Under the pieces are notes generated by a model. The model worked only from the letters and a program-made list of their open reading frames with translations. It was not told where the DNA came from and ran no database searches. Below are positions 28,186 to 36,351 of a stretch of DNA of 64,000 bases, piece after piece. The stretch spans positions 44,631 through 108,630 of the forward strand of contig NZ_JABVXF010000013.1 of the NCBI RefSeq assembly GCF_013349995.1, in the 5' to 3' direction. The stretch is from Pseudoalteromonas sp. 0303 (GTDB lineage: Bacteria > Pseudomonadota > Gammaproteobacteria > Enterobacterales > Alteromonadaceae). Position 1 is the stretch's first letter. Every line of letters begins with the position of its first letter. A program made the position numbers and the translations under genes.

Positions 28186-28846
28186 TCATTTTTGCATTGC
28201 AAGTGATGTAAGTTGGCAAAAACAAGCAATAGAGCAAACAAGGCTCAATATTATTTTGTTTATTAATATTGCTATTTTTGCTGTTGTACTAGTACTAACA
28301 TTGTGGCAATTAGTAAAAACTAAACGAGTCAATCAACATCATTATGAACAAAGTGTGTTAGACCCCTTAACACAATTATTCAATCGTCATGGTTTCCACC
28401 AAAGCGTTGATAGACTTGATAATAAATCAGGTTTTTTATTAATCGCAGATATAGATAACTTTAAATCTATCAATGACCGCTTTGGGCATAATATTGGTGA
28501 TAAGGTTTTACATCGCGTAGCGAAAACATTAAAACAGCAAGTTCGTGATAGTGATATTGTAGCTCGTTATGGGGGGGAGGAGTTTGTGATATTTTTTCCT
28601 TCACAAGATAGTAACCAACTAAAGATGATCTCCCAAAGATTAATTTGTTCTGTAAGCGCACTCGATTTTTCAGATTTAAACGAAAATCTAAAGCAAGTCA
28701 CTATAAGTGTAGGCCTCGATAAAGGTAGTGTTGAGGCTAATCATTTTGAGTTGTTATACGAAAAAGCAGACACACTCCTATACAAAGCTAAAAGTTCAGG
28801 TAAAAATCAATTTATCATGGGGCACTTAGAAAGTGCCTCAGTTTAG
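28139..28846 (+). CDS. Membrane-associated diguanylate cyclase
   Basis: The 235-residue protein has an N-terminal signal-like segment (RTTKYILLIILSLLSHFCIA), a short periplasmic stretch, one membrane helix near 38-58 and a cytosolic GGDEF domain. The signature GGEEF lies near residue 145, with an RxxD inhibitory site (RDSD) five residues before it. It should make cyclic-di-GMP under product inhibition. The start lies inside the upstream membrane-protein gene in another frame, so translation is probably coupled. The periplasmic segment is too short for a sensor domain, which fits a partner protein giving the signal. Confidence 0.87.
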   Translation: MRTTKYILLIILSLLSHFCIASDVSWQKQAIEQTRLNIILFINIAIFAVVLVLTLWQLVKTKRVNQHHYEQSVLDPLTQLFNRHGFHQSVDRLDNKSGFLLIADIDNFKSINDRFGHNIGDKVLHRVAKTLKQQVRDSDIVARYGGEEFVIFFPSQDSNQLKMISQRLICSVSALDFSDLNENLKQVTISVGLDKGSVEANHFELLYEKADTLLYKAKSSGKNQFIMGHLESASV

Positions 28847-28870
28847 GTCATTATTTACGTTAGCTTATAT

Positions 28871-30706
28871 TTAAACCACCACACTATTACGGCCAGATCT
28901 CTTTGCTGTATACAAGTTTAAATCTACCCTTTTGGCTGCCTGTTCAGACGTTTCATTTGGTGCAATTTCTATAACACCTAAGCTTATCGTTGCGCTTATA
29001 GACAATGATGTATGTTCCTTTTCGGCAACAGAAAGTCTGATGCGCTCGGCAATATCTTTTGCATGATCTAAAGATTGATTTTCAAGCACAATTAAAAACT
29101 CTTCGCCGCCGACACGACCTACCCGATCAGAACAACGGACGGTTTGCACAATCGTGTTGGTAATAGATATGATTAATTCATCACCAATATCGTGACCGTA
29201 TTGATCATTGACCGCTTTAAAATGATCGATATCGATAGAAATTAATGAGCTGACTTGCTGATTGAGTTTGTTTTGCAGCATGACGCTTCGTTTTAAATTT
29301 AATATAGCTCTTCGATTCGCTATGCCTGTTAGTTCATCTTTTAAAGCGAGTATTTCAAAGTACTTTTTCTGGCGAACTTGTTTGAATGTATAAACGGCGA
29401 ATAAGAGTAAACACAAGCAAGTTATCATCATAGTTAAGCCTTGCCAAAAAGACTTATCTTCGGCTACTGCTAAAAGCTTTTGTTGTAGCTTTGATTCATG
29501 CTCTAAACGAGAAATCTCAAGGTTCTGCTGTTCATAATTAAAGTTTAATCTGGCAGAAATAAGCGTATTATTTGCGATAGCTTGTTGTTTATTTTTAATT
29601 AAAGCGATTAATTGTTGTTGAGATGCTATTTGTAAGGAAGTATCTCCTGTTGCAGCTGCAAGCTGTGAGGTTAAATTTAAATAACGCTCCTTTAAGGTCG
29701 CGGGCCAAGCTTGTTGTTGCCCGGCTATCTTCTCATAAGATGTAAGGGCGGCTTGCAACTGAGCTGTAGCCAAATACCATTCTGATTTAGTGAAGTTGTA
29801 AAGAGTCAAAATCCAGCTGTCAGTAACAGAGAGCGTGCTCAACTCAGTGAGATATGACTCAGCCTGAGATAAACTATTAAGTCTTATATTGAGTTCTGTA
29901 AGTTTAATTAATATGTAAGCATAGCCATTATCGCTTTCGAAACGACGAACATCTTTTTTAATCGACTCGTATAGCTCAATTGCCTTTATTAAGTCACCTT
30001 TTTCTTCATAGGTATACGCGAGTTGATCCGCTACTTTGTACTGCTCTTGCTCATTGAATTTCGTTAACGCTAATTTGGCTCGCTGCAGTTGTTCAATTGC
30101 AAGTTCATAGTTGTACAACGCTATGTGAATATCGGCAATTTCTTTTAATGCGAGTGCTTTTTCGTAATCATTACCTGCTTTTTCAAATAACTGATAAGCA
30201 GTTTTAGCAGAGTCGAATGCCTCTTGATAGTTGCCTTTAGCTAACTGAATACGGTTAAGTACTATGTGGGCAAGAGCAATGATTGACAATTTTTTTGAAG
30301 AGGTTATTTCGTCTAATGACGGTGTGTTAATTATTGGTTTTAAGTGTTCGAGGGCTTTCTGGTAGTTACCTTGCGTATACTCTTGATTTGCTTCACAGAC
30401 AGCAAGTTCCTGTATTAAGTTTAAATTGTTTGCTTGATGAATGACTGGTTTGGCTGTTTCTAGAAACTGTTTATATTCGCTAATCCCGTTTGGGGTTGAT
30501 ACATTAGAAAACCAACATTTAAAAGCCATTACTTGCGCATCATCTAGCGCATTTTCATAAGGCATTTGCTTTTCTAATCTAGCTAAAATTTCGACAGATT
30601 CAGAATATGTTGTATAACCGTGAAGAACACGGCTGATTTCACTCTGAACATCCTTTGCAGCCACATTGGTTGTAAAAAATAGCAACAAGCACAATATCCT
30701 TATCAT
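28871..30706 (-). CDS. TPR-containing membrane diguanylate cyclase
   Basis: ATG 30706 (MIRILC) begins a clear signal peptide (LLLFFTTNVAA) and has a ggag site ten bases upstream; a TTG 13 codons earlier would hide the signal. The 611-residue protein has a periplasmic tetratricopeptide array at about 80-370 (GNYQKALEHLKP, GNYQEAFDSAKTAYQLFEKA, YNYELAIEQLQRAKLAL). A coiled coil and one membrane helix near 415-435 follow, then a cytosolic GGDEF domain. The signature GGEEF has RxxD (RCSD) five residues before it. It probably senses an envelope protein or peptide through the TPR part. Convergent with the diguanylate cyclase gene ending at 28846. Confidence 0.9.
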   Translation of the reverse strand: MIRILCLLLFFTTNVAAKDVQSEISRVLHGYTTYSESVEILARLEKQMPYENALDDAQVMAFKCWFSNVSTPNGISEYKQFLETAKPVIHQANNLNLIQELAVCEANQEYTQGNYQKALEHLKPIINTPSLDEITSSKKLSIIALAHIVLNRIQLAKGNYQEAFDSAKTAYQLFEKAGNDYEKALALKEIADIHIALYNYELAIEQLQRAKLALTKFNEQEQYKVADQLAYTYEEKGDLIKAIELYESIKKDVRRFESDNGYAYILIKLTELNIRLNSLSQAESYLTELSTLSVTDSWILTLYNFTKSEWYLATAQLQAALTSYEKIAGQQQAWPATLKERYLNLTSQLAAATGDTSLQIASQQQLIALIKNKQQAIANNTLISARLNFNYEQQNLEISRLEHESKLQQKLLAVAEDKSFWQGLTMMITCLCLLLFAVYTFKQVRQKKYFEILALKDELTGIANRRAILNLKRSVMLQNKLNQQVSSLISIDIDHFKAVNDQYGHDIGDELIISITNTIVQTVRCSDRVGRVGGEEFLIVLENQSLDHAKDIAERIRLSVAEKEHTSLSISATISLGVIEIAPNETSEQAAKRVDLNLYTAKRSGRNSVVV

Positions 30707-30952
30707 TTGAGCATTACTCCATAAAGCTACTCTGATACCAATCAATGATATTTTCTTATAATTGCAGGTAGCTTAGCATAATGAAATTTTTGCTTATAAG
30801 ATTTTGCGTTGAAAAATATCAATAATTTAATGCTTTAAGCTATGATTGGTTACTTTTGGGATTTGAAAGCAGCTCAACACAAAGTAATGGAATTGTGTAC
30901 CTAAAATGGTGTGGTTACTTTAAATAGTTTTAATTAAAAGGATGTTTTTTTC

Positions 30953-31774
30953 ATGTTAAACAAAATATTACTGTGTAGTGCTTTGTTATTTTCTGTTACA
31001 GCACTGGCTGAAAGACCAGACTATTTTAATGATGAGATAGAGCAAGAGTATCTCGCGGTTTTAAAGCATATGGACGAAATGATGCCGCAAACCGATGTAG
31101 AGCTTGCCTACTTACCCTCTTTTTATCCGTTTAGCATATTCGATATTCATGCCACTAAATTTAAAAATGACAAAGATAAGCAAGCGTTCACTAACTTTAA
31201 CTTAGGTGTGCTTGGCAGCCAGTTTTTAAATGTTAAAGAGCAAGTTGGAACAAAACTTCCAAATTTAGTTATTTGTAAAAAAGAAAAGTGTACTGAACAA
31301 AGACTTAAGTTAATTCGGTCATTTTTAGATGTATCGGAAGCTGAGATTTTGGTATTTAAAAATAACCAAACTTTAAAACTTGTACAGCAATCTGCGCCGC
31401 ACGTGTACCGTGTTAACAATACTTTTTATTCTCCCACCCAATTAATAAGCTATACACCATCAACATATGCTGGGTTTGTACCCTCTGCCGATTATAAAAT
31501 TCTAAGCCCTGATGCAGAGCCAAACTTGATGGAGCTATCAGCTGATACACAAGAACTCAGAGATTTAATGGTTGAGTATAAGGTTGCAGCTATTACAAAA
31601 GATGAGTATGACAGCGTCAATGTGATCTTTGGTGGCATTAGCGATAATCATTGGGGAGTAGTCCTTTTAGACAAATACACTATACCTAAAAGTGGTGATA
31701 GAAATGCTTTTGGCCTTGAGTACGAAATAATCAAACCACTCTCTAAAACAAGCTTTTATTACCAAACAAATTAA
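30953..31774 (+). CDS. Unknown exported protein
   Basis: The 273-residue protein has a signal peptide (NKILLCSALLFSVTALA, cut near residue 19). A mature domain follows that includes a cysteine pair (CKKEKC near 103-108) and an aromatic C-terminal half. ATG 30953 follows aaaagga with suitable spacing. No family is recognised. It lies upstream of another secreted-protein remnant on the same strand. Confidence 0.72.
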   Translation: MLNKILLCSALLFSVTALAERPDYFNDEIEQEYLAVLKHMDEMMPQTDVELAYLPSFYPFSIFDIHATKFKNDKDKQAFTNFNLGVLGSQFLNVKEQVGTKLPNLVICKKEKCTEQRLKLIRSFLDVSEAEILVFKNNQTLKLVQQSAPHVYRVNNTFYSPTQLISYTPSTYAGFVPSADYKILSPDAEPNLMELSADTQELRDLMVEYKVAAITKDEYDSVNVIFGGISDNHWGVVLLDKYTIPKSGDRNAFGLEYEIIKPLSKTSFYYQTN

Positions 31775-31911
31775 AATTACTTTTCCAATAAGCTGATGAA
31801 TTAATTGGAATACACAATGAGGATGTTTGAAAATAGCCAATTGAAGCATTCTCGTTGTGTGTTTAAAAGTTTCACTTAGCAGTCTTTAGCAGGAAAAACC
31901 AGCAAACTTAA

Positions 31912-32280
31912 AATACAGCAACGAGTAATTGTGTTTATTCAAGGCAATATAAAGATCATTTTCCAGAATTAGTCTCTGATGATGAAATTGGCCGATTAAA
32001 GCGTTTTTATGAGCATAGTGATGGAAGAGTCTCAATATTTTGGACTTATCAATCTGGCAATGTTTGGTTAGAGAAGCTGACTCTCATTAAGGTGCAAGAT
32101 GATGGTTATAGCGAATTGTCGTCTATTTCTTTTAACGACGTTGAAGAAAGTACGAAAAAGATTGGCGAACAGCTTGTTATACAATTACGTACATATGATG
32201 AAAGTGATCCTCATTGCTGCCCCAGCAAGAAAACCACTTTACGCTACCGTATTTATAATAGTGATTTCGTTAAGTTATAG
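31912..32280 (+). pseudogene. 5'-truncated remnant of a small secreted-protein gene
   Basis: An open frame of 122 codons runs from just after a TAA at 31909-31911 to the TAG at 32278-32280. It has protein-like content throughout: QYKDHFPELVSDDEIGRLKR, then VSIFWTYQSGNVWLEKL and DPHCCPSKKTTLRYRIYNSD at the end. No ATG, GTG or TTG in frame precedes GTG 32092, which lies in the middle of the conserved-looking part. The DPHCCPS ending with an aromatic-basic strand resembles small exported proteins, but the signal peptide is absent. The start has probably been lost by deletion, leaving a 5'-truncated gene. Confidence 0.55.
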
Positions 32281-32314
32281 CCTGATTGTTTTGCTTCAGG
32301 CTATAAATCAAGAA

Positions 32315-32650
32315 TTAGCAAATATGGTATTCGCCACGGGGTTTGTTGCTGAACATAAAGGCTTGTAACTCAGATTTAAGTACTTCGACAATATCCGTTG
32401 TAAAAGGCGTTCTTATTTCACCAGAGTCTAAATATCTCAGTAAATCAATTTCATGTTTTAGGGCAGACTGAATAGAATAAATAATTGGGTAGGTTACTTT
32501 AAACTGTTTATGCGATATCACATTGTCGTGGTTTTCAATCTCAACATAGAAAGTTAATTGCTCATCTTCTTCGCAAATGTCGCTACAGGTGCCTTGCTCA
32601 CGAATACAATCTAAAACAATATTTCTGATGAAAATATCAAATTCGTTCAT
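32315..32650 (-). CDS. Unknown 111-residue protein
   Basis: ATG 32650 has a gaggg ribosome-binding site six bases upstream. The protein is acidic and soluble, with a cysteine cluster (EQGTCSDICEEDEQ near 18-31) and a helical C-terminus. No domain is recognised. Its 3' end faces the truncated gene ending at 32280. Confidence 0.65.
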   Translation of the reverse strand: MNEFDIFIRNIVLDCIREQGTCSDICEEDEQLTFYVEIENHDNVISHKQFKVTYPIIYSIQSALKHEIDLLRYLDSGEIRTPFTTDIVEVLKSELQAFMFSNKPRGEYHIC

Positions 32651-33011
32651 TTTAATCCCTCAATATTACACCCATCCTTTGGGTACGAAAGAAATGTAGC
32701 AAAAAATAATTACTTTAGCCAATTCAATTTTGCAGCTTTTGGATTAACTCTTTCTGAATGGGTTGGTTTAAAAGCATTAGGGGGTAGTAGTTAGTGGATA
32801 GAGAATAGGGTGCTTGAAACAAGTTTCTCGCCTACGTTGTAGCAGCGGCTTTATGCCGCGTCATTGATAAATATTACGAGAAACGAGGTCGTCATTTATG
32901 GCGACAAGGGGAGAGGTCGATGCGTTTCTTGCACTTCGTAACTCGATCGTCGTAACTTCCCCCTTTACCCTAGTAACTCGCTAACTACTCCTAAAGCCTA
33001 GAGCCCAGAGC
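32651..33011. other. Repeat-rich spacer, possible degraded mobile element
   Basis: No gene. It contains related arms in opposite orientation (ttagggggtagtagttag at 32777-32794; on the other strand the arm near 32968-32995 with aggagtagttag), an 8-bp inverted pair gtttctcg 32823-32830 / cgagaaac 32877-32884, a gcggc-tttat-gccgc hairpin at 32845-32859 and the start of a heptamer array. It looks like a small non-coding, MITE-like element. Confidence 0.45.
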
Positions 33012-33030
33012 CTAAATCCTAGCCCCTAAA
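32989..33030. repeat. Period-7 degenerate tandem repeat entering mesD
   Basis: Six consecutive heptamers: tcctaaa, gcctaga, gcccaga, gcctaaa, tcctagc, ccctaaa (plus strand). On the minus strand the consensus is TYTAGGC. The array contains the mesD stop codon (33012-33014). Confidence 0.75.
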
Positions 33031-34049
33031 ACCTCCCCCCTCACAATCTCTGCGCCTTTACTTAGCGCACTGAGCTTGGCGCTTGCTATGTGGCGAGGGA
33101 GGGGAGCCATACCGCAGTTTGTACATGGGGAAAGCTTGTCGGCATCAACATATTTCAGGGCTTCTCGTAATGTCTGTGCTACCTCATCAGGGGTTTCGAT
33201 TTCATTGCTTGCTACATCAATGGCACCAACCATCACTTTTTTGCCGCGTATAAGTGCTAATAGCTCAATAGGTACGCGAGAGTTGTGGCACTCAAGTGAA
33301 ATAATATCGATATTCGATTTTTGAAGTTTTGGGAATACTTCTTCGTATTGACGCCATTCACTCCCCAATGTTTGTTTCCAATCTGTGTTGGCTTTAATGC
33401 CATAGCCGTAGCAAATGTGCACGGCAGTTTCGCATTTTAAGCCTTCGATTGCTCTTTCTAGGCACTTAATGCCCCAGTCATTAACATCATCGAAGAACAC
33501 ATTAAACGCAGGCTCATCAAATTGAATAATATCAACACCCGCAGCTTCGAGCTCTTTCGCTTCTTGATTGAGGATTTTGGCAAATTCCCACGCTAGTTGT
33601 TCACGGCTTTGATAGTGTGCGTCATACAAGGTGTCGATCATGGTCATAGGCCCTGGCAATGCCCATTTTATAGGTTGCTTGGTCTGCGAACGTAAAAACT
33701 TGGCGTCTTCAACAAACACGGGTTTGCTGCGTGATACCGGGCCAAATACACTTGGTACACTGGCATCGTAGCGATTACGAATGGTCACTGTTTTACGGTT
33801 TTCAAAATCAACGCCATTTAAGTGTTCTATAAAGGTCGTTACAAAGTGTTGGCGAGTTTGCTCGCCATCGCTCACGATATCAATGCCAGCTTGTCGTTGC
33901 TCTTGTAAGGCAACACGCAGCGCGTCTTGTTTGCCGTCGATAAGTTCTGCACCTTGCAATTTCCAAGGTGACCATAAGGTTTCAGGCTCAGCAAGCCAAG
34001 CTGGTTTTGGTAAACTGCCTGCTGTCGATGTAGGTAATAACTTTTTCAT
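33012..34049 (-). CDS. mesD: Folate-independent methionine synthase MesD (core MetE domain)
   Basis: ATG 34049 (MKKLLPTSTAGSLPKP) gives 345 residues, the length of the isolated catalytic half of MetE. Zinc ligands of MetE are present: H211 and C213 (VHICYG), E253 (SLECHNS) and C312 (NCGMAP). FDEPAF near 178 is in the substrate pocket. There is no N-terminal folate-binding half, so methyl-tetrahydrofolate polyglutamate is not the expected donor. The partner DUF1852 gene directly upstream defines the MesD/MesX type, known to make methionine in an oxygen-dependent, folate-independent way. The C-terminal seven residues (EVLGARI) come from a heptamer repeat, so the original stop may have been lost. 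Confidence 0.88.
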   Translation of the reverse strand: MKKLLPTSTAGSLPKPAWLAEPETLWSPWKLQGAELIDGKQDALRVALQEQRQAGIDIVSDGEQTRQHFVTTFIEHLNGVDFENRKTVTIRNRYDASVPSVFGPVSRSKPVFVEDAKFLRSQTKQPIKWALPGPMTMIDTLYDAHYQSREQLAWEFAKILNQEAKELEAAGVDIIQFDEPAFNVFFDDVNDWGIKCLERAIEGLKCETAVHICYGYGIKANTDWKQTLGSEWRQYEEVFPKLQKSNIDIISLECHNSRVPIELLALIRGKKVMVGAIDVASNEIETPDEVAQTLREALKYVDADKLSPCTNCGMAPLPRHIASAKLSALSKGAEIVRGEVLGARI

Positions 34050-34060
34050 TTTTACTCTCA

Positions 34061-35038
34061 TTAAATTGCGTAGTTGGCAGACCATTTTTCAAGTACTGAT
34101 TGATAAGGCTTAATAAAGTGTTGCTCAGTAAATTTACCTTGTGCAATTGCTAGTTGACTGCGCTCTTCACGGTCGTAGACAATTTGCGTGATCGAGTGAT
34201 CGGCGTTTCTTAAATTTGGTTGATAGCAACTACCCGCCACGGCATTGGCATTATAAATTTCTGGACGATAGATTTTCTGGAATGTTTCCATGGTGCTAAT
34301 CGTGCTGATCAACTCTAAGTTGGTGTAATCGTTCAGCAAGTCACCAAAGAAATAAAACGCCAGCGGAGCAACTGTGTTTGGTGGCATAAAATAGCGCACC
34401 TGCAAGCCCATTTTTTTAAAGTATTGCTCGGTTAATGACGACTCATTTGGTAGGTACTCTGCACCTAAAATTGGGTGTTGGTTTTCTGTACGATGGTACG
34501 TTTTGTTATCAGACACGCTTAAACAAATAACCGGTGTTTTTGTAAAGTGCTGCTTGTAAGTCTCTGAGTCAATGAAGTATTTAAATAGTTTACCGTGTAA
34601 GTCACCAAAGTTTTCGGGAATGCTGAATTCGCTTTTCGCTTTATTATGATCAAGCAGCAGTACGCTAAAATCATAATCGCGCACGTAAGATGAAAAGTTA
34701 TTACCAACAATACCATCGATACGTTCATTAGTTTGGTGATCAATGATATTAGTTTTTAGCACTTCAATTGACGGGAATGCCTCTGTGCTATGTGCAATTT
34801 CTAGATCAACTGAGATGATCTCAAGCTCTACTGAGTAGCGGTCGCCTTGCGGGTTATCCCAGTTTGCTAGCGCATTAAAGCGGCTATCAATCATTTTTAA
34901 TGCATTACGCAAATTCTGCTGGCGACTTTCACCGCGAGCTAGGTTTGCAAAGTTTGTGGTAAGTCGTGTGCTATTTGACGGATGATAATTTTCGTCGAGG
35001 CAAATACTTTTAATTGTAAATCTGAAATCGTTGTTCAT
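34061..35038 (-). CDS. mesX: MesX (DUF1852), partner of MesD
   Basis: The 325-residue cytosolic protein matches the DUF1852 family: it starts FRFTIKSICLDENYHPSNST and contains TRLTTNFANLARGE, LRNADHSITQIVYDREERSQ and AIAQGKFTEQHFIKPYQ. DUF1852 is the MesX protein required by MesD-type methionine synthase, probably to supply or activate the methyl donor with oxygen. It is the first gene of the operon and ends 11 bp before the mesD start. A MetJ-like operator lies about 220 bp upstream, so methionine repression is expected through a long leader. Confidence 0.88.
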   Translation of the reverse strand: MNNDFRFTIKSICLDENYHPSNSTRLTTNFANLARGESRQQNLRNALKMIDSRFNALANWDNPQGDRYSVELEIISVDLEIAHSTEAFPSIEVLKTNIIDHQTNERIDGIVGNNFSSYVRDYDFSVLLLDHNKAKSEFSIPENFGDLHGKLFKYFIDSETYKQHFTKTPVICLSVSDNKTYHRTENQHPILGAEYLPNESSLTEQYFKKMGLQVRYFMPPNTVAPLAFYFFGDLLNDYTNLELISTISTMETFQKIYRPEIYNANAVAGSCYQPNLRNADHSITQIVYDREERSQLAIAQGKFTEQHFIKPYQSVLEKWSANYAI

Positions 35039-35412
35039 GGCAATGTATCCTAAAGTCCTGAGATAAATGATTGCTGCTCACCTTCCTTAAATCGCTAGGT
35101 CATTAACCTTGAGGTGGCTTGGTATCTATTTATACGTGCCCATCACCATGAAGAAAAACGTTTTTATTTCAGGTAAAACATGAGGCAGATTCATGAATAT
35201 TTGCTGTTTTAATAAAACATTTAAGAAGGGATAGTGAAAAAATGCTTCAAAGCCAATTTGGACGTCTAGACTTCTGAATTTGTTTGTTCGAGTTGCAGTA
35301 ATTTCATATAAAACGTGAGTAATATTCACTACTTAACAGGACTTTTGAGAGCAACCCCGTACTTTATTGTTGTTATACTCGTCTTCCTAAACCAACAACA
35401 CAGACAAATACA
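35039..35412. other. Divergent spacer with long mesX leader
   Basis: 374 bp without a convincing gene. It holds the MetJ-like box at 35261-35276 and, between it and mesX, about 220 bp of AT-rich leader. A 67-codon frame there (35126-35329) has no family or composition support. No cobalamin or SAM riboswitch core was recognised. Confidence 0.5.
35261..35276. promoter_or_regulatory. MetJ operator (two met boxes)
   Basis: ggacgtct-agacttct matches two tandem MetJ boxes (AGACGTCT) at 14 of 16 positions. It lies upstream of mesX-mesD and should mediate SAM-dependent repression by MetJ. Confidence 0.75.
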
Positions 35413-36222
35413 ATGAATGAATTAATCGTGCTTATTATTGCTTGCGCCATACTTGGTAGCGGAGTGGGCTTTTTAGCTGGGCTATTAGGAATTGGTGGAG
35501 GCCTAGTAATTGTGCCTATATTAAGCATGATCTTGCTGCATTTTCAGGTGTTACCCGCAGAGCAAGTGGTGCTGGTGGCAATTGCTACATCGCTTGCCTC
35601 AATTCTTTTTACATCTACGTCATCAGCTATCGCTCACCATAAAAATGGTAATGTGCCTTGGCAATTGGCTCCGTGGGTGATGACTGGGGTTGCACTAGGC
35701 GCACTTATCAGTGGTTTTTTGGCTTCGCTATTACCTGCAAATGTGGTGCGAATAGTGTTTGCTGTGAGTGTGGTGCTTATTGCATTAAAAATGATTTTCA
35801 GCAGTAAAAACGACAGCCAAATATTACACTCGCTACCTAATAAAGGGCTTTTAACGCTTTATACAAGCATCACAGGGGGGCTTTCTGCCATGATAGGCAT
35901 TGGCGGTGGTGCGGTACTTGTGCCGTTACTGACGTTTTTCTCGGTTGATATGAAAAAAGCCATTGGCTGTGCTTCGGCCTGCGGTATTGTCATTGCGCTA
36001 TTTGGCTCAGTGGGTTACATCAGTTCGGGCAGCCAGTACTTTACATTAAAAGAAGGCTTTGCTGGTTTTGTTTATTTGCCTGCCTTGTTTGGCATTGTGT
36101 GTACTTCGTGGTTTACCGCACCATTAGGTGCAAAAGCAACGCATCATTTACCTGTCTCCACCATCAAAAAGATCTTTGCGGGGCTGTTGGTTATTATGGC
36201 TGTAAATATGCTATCTAAATAG
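35413..36222 (+). CDS. TauE/SafE family membrane transporter
   Basis: The 269-residue inner-membrane protein has two repeated halves of about four helices. Each begins with a glycine-rich motif: GLLGIGGGLVIVP near residue 24 and GGLSAMIGIGGGAVLVPLL near 156. This is the TauE/SafE (DUF81) family of sulfite, sulfoacetate or other anion exporters, and substrates are rarely known. It is divergent from mesX-mesD. A sulfur-linked role would fit the methionine genes, but they do not share a strand, so this is only suggestive. Confidence 0.88.
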   Translation: MNELIVLIIACAILGSGVGFLAGLLGIGGGLVIVPILSMILLHFQVLPAEQVVLVAIATSLASILFTSTSSAIAHHKNGNVPWQLAPWVMTGVALGALISGFLASLLPANVVRIVFAVSVVLIALKMIFSSKNDSQILHSLPNKGLLTLYTSITGGLSAMIGIGGGAVLVPLLTFFSVDMKKAIGCASACGIVIALFGSVGYISSGSQYFTLKEGFAGFVYLPALFGIVCTSWFTAPLGAKATHHLPVSTIKKIFAGLLVIMAVNMLSK

Positions 36223-36268
36223 TGTTAACGTATTAATTCGACAACACGAAAGTCGTTTGTTAATGTCA

Positions 36269-36302
36269 GTTAAGCAGTTTTTAGGCTGCTTAACTGCCTT
36301 TT
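36269..36302 (+). terminator. Rho-independent terminator after the TauE gene
   Basis: Nine-bp stem (gttaagcag with ctgcttaac), 8-nt loop and a T-run about four bases past the stem. Confidence 0.8.
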
Positions 36303-36351
36303 TTCGAAAGCTGTAGGCGCTAATTAAGGACTCTTTTTTAAGGAACATGCT

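Noticed and set aside
32099..32368. 89-codon plus-strand gene
   Set aside because: It is the wrong frame across the truncated secreted-protein remnant and the end of the minus-strand gene at 32315.
32989..33030. CRISPR array or telomere-like functional repeat
   Set aside because: The units are seven bases without spacers, degenerate and few. They fit a degraded intergenic repeat.
35039..35260. Cobalamin or SAM riboswitch in the mesX leader
   Set aside because: No B12-box or SAM aptamer core could be recognised; the MetJ-like box explains methionine control.
35126..35329. Small minus-strand gene in the mesX leader
   Set aside because: A 67-codon frame without a ribosome-binding site or protein-like composition, and it overlaps the MetJ-like operator.
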